This document shows, one piece after another, positions 4,651 to 5,556 of a DNA stretch of 5,556 nt. The stretch covers positions 1 to 5,556 of the forward strand of contig JAFDCA010000630.1 in assembly GCA_019313025.1 (NCBI GenBank), written 5' to 3'. Both the position numbers and the translations under genes were made by a program. The stretch comes from Deltaproteobacteria bacterium. GTDB lineage: Bacteria > Desulfobacterota > Desulfobacteria > Desulfobacterales > UBA11574. How positions within the stretch are numbered: the first letter of the stretch is position 1; every line of letters begins with the position of its first letter. Below the pieces are notes generated by a model. The model saw only the letters and a list, made by a program, of their open reading frames with translations, was not told where the DNA came from and searched no databases.

Positions 4651-5286
4651 CTAAAAATCGGACAGGGCAGGTTTCCCCAAAACTTTAAGGTAAGAAGTAT
4701 CGTTTAAATACGAAATGATCCACTGTCCGTCTTTGTAAATAAAAAGATTGGTACTTGCCGTGTCCTGTTGAACTCTCCAAAAATTGCTGTTGTCAATACC
4801 AAGAAGGCTGCAACAGATGACTTTGTTCGGCACCCGATGGGCCACTAAAGCAATATTTTCATTTTCGTGTTTTTCAAGCAAGTCATCAATGGCATTCTGG
4901 GTTCGCACCCTTACCTGATCTAAGCTTTCTCCGCCGGGGAAAGTAATATTGTGGGGTTCCTTTTTCCACAGATCGTATAGATCCGGATATTTTTGCTTCA
5001 CCTCAACCAGACCGACCCCTTCCCATTCACCGTAACTGATATCAATAATGGATTCAAGTGGTGTTACTTTGACATTTTGAAATTTAGCTAAATTTTCGGC
5101 GGTTTCCATTGAACGTGAAAGAGGACTGCTGTAAATGGCATGGAGAGTTTCGTCCTTTAGTGCTTCACCGGCCAAATACACTTCTTTTTTTCCGGTTTCG
5201 TCCAAAGGAATATCCATGCGCCCCCGAAAGACCTCTTCCAAATTCCAGGCGGTTTGACCGTGACGAACCACGTATAGCTTGGTCAT
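4651..5286 (-). CDS. histidine phosphatase family protein (phosphoglycerate mutase-like)
   Basis: From ATG 5284-5286 the protein has 211 residues, normal for the cofactor-independent-looking GpmB/CobC/PhoE-type phosphatases of this superfamily. It begins at once with MTKLYVVRHGQTAWN, giving catalytic R8 and H9 (H9 would carry the phosphate). R58 lies in YSSPLSRSMETAENL, the acid E87 in SYGEWEG, and the second His, H150, in ALVAHRVPNKV. FPGGESLDQV (116-125) is also typical. The reading frame extends upstream to a GTG at 5365-5367, but those 27 extra residues are unlike the family and lack a ribosome-binding site, whereas GGAG (5296-5299) lies nine bases before the chosen ATG. The substrate is not predictable: alpha-ribazole phosphate, phosphoserine, phosphoglycerate and others all occur in relatives. 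No cobalamin genes are adjacent. Confidence 0.93.
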   Translation of the reverse strand: MTKLYVVRHGQTAWNLEEVFRGRMDIPLDETGKKEVYLAGEALKDETLHAIYSSPLSRSMETAENLAKFQNVKVTPLESIIDISYGEWEGVGLVEVKQKYPDLYDLWKKEPHNITFPGGESLDQVRVRTQNAIDDLLEKHENENIALVAHRVPNKVICCSLLGIDNSNFWRVQQDTASTNLFIYKDGQWIISYLNDTSYLKVLGKPALSDF

Positions 5287-5403
5287 GATCAAAAGCTCCA
5301 AATGTTTGGTTTTATTGGGTTTATAGTCGAGTTCTGTTTTGTTCTGAAAAAAATTGTCTTTCCCCACAATGCGAGATCTTCGATGAGATTTGCATGTCCA
5401 GCA

Positions 5404-5556
5404 TTACGTGGGGCAAAGATAGATGGTTTTGCCTAGAGGTTTTGTGTCTATAGCAGTTGCCAAATATATGTTCCGATTAAATGAATAACTGTCACGATTT
5501 ACCGTAAGCCGCCGGATGATTTCGTTGAGGTCGGGAAGCTGTCTGAGCAAATTAGA
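5404..5556 (-). CDS. possible C-terminal end of an unrecognised gene (cut by window edge)
   Basis: On the minus strand the frame is open from the window edge to a TAA at 5404-5406, giving 50 residues with mixed, protein-like composition: LLRQLPDLNEIIRRLTVNRDSYSFN followed by RNIYLATAIDTKPLGKTIYLCPT. An amphipathic helix followed by a beta-like tail is plausible. I do not recognise it, and 50 codons without a stop could arise by chance. It would precede the phosphatase gene by 117 bases on the same strand. Apart from the ribosome-binding site at 5296-5299 I see nothing convincing in the gap 5287-5403. Confidence 0.4.
   Translation of the reverse strand, partial: SNLLRQLPDLNEIIRRLTVNRDSYSFNRNIYLATAIDTKPLGKTIYLCPT

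Noticed and set aside
5287..5367. Extension of the phosphatase gene to a GTG at 5365-5367
   Set aside because: The extra 27 residues are unlike the family, which starts a few residues before RHG, and there is no ribosome-binding site there; ATG 5284-5286 has GGAG nine bases upstream.
1..5556. CRISPR array, tRNA, rRNA, insertion sequence or riboswitch
   Set aside because: I saw no regularly spaced repeats of CRISPR type, no cloverleaf, no rRNA-like sequence, no transposase and no recognisable riboswitch core on either strand.

Overview
The window looks like an ordinary stretch of chromosome from a free-living, probably anaerobic, Gram-negative-type bacterium. The mixture of families (SagB-type flavoprotein, YkgJ-type cysteine-cluster protein, short SlyD/SlpA-like FKBP, HDAC-fold deacylase, PIN toxin) and octamer-built intergenic repeats remind me of Desulfobacterota (former Deltaproteobacteria). 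That placement is an impression from gene style; no rRNA, tRNA or other taxonomic marker is present.

Layout. At the left edge is the 3' end of an unrecognised plus-strand gene (2-397). It converges on a minus-strand group: a small cysteine-rich protein (423-722), an FKBP-type prolyl isomerase (765-1193) and a YkgJ-family CxxxCxxCC protein (1303-1923). A 263-base non-coding region (1924-2186) separates this group from the only complete plus-strand gene, a SagB/ThcOx-type FMN oxidoreductase (2187-2924). That spacer holds a short hairpin and a larger imperfect inverted repeat whose arms are both made of degenerate 8-base units. The SagB gene converges, with only 9 bases between stop codons, on a minus-strand toxin-antitoxin pair: Phd/YefM-like antitoxin (3305-3538) and PIN-domain toxin (2934-3329). 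Their promoter is readable, with an operator-like palindrome lying between its -35 and -10 boxes. Upstream on the same strand are an HDAC-superfamily deacylase (3656-4531), a histidine-phosphatase/phosphoglycerate-mutase family protein (4651-5286), and at the right edge the possible C-terminus of another minus-strand gene (5404-5556).

How the genes work together. Only the toxin-antitoxin pair forms an evident functional unit: its reading frames overlap by 25 bases, the toxin ribosome-binding site lies inside the antitoxin gene, and the two share one promoter/operator. The other genes look like independent housekeeping or accessory functions, some possibly co-transcribed (the FKBP and the cysteine-rich protein are 42 bases apart). 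The toxin-antitoxin segment is clearly AT-richer than its neighbours, as expected of an acquired cassette.

I found no convincing large novel system. The points most worth a second look are the operator-in-promoter layout of the toxin-antitoxin pair, an HDAC-fold protein that keeps its zinc site but seems to have Ser where the catalytic Tyr normally sits, the octamer-built inverted repeat, and the SagB-type enzyme with no visible precursor peptide or partner gene.
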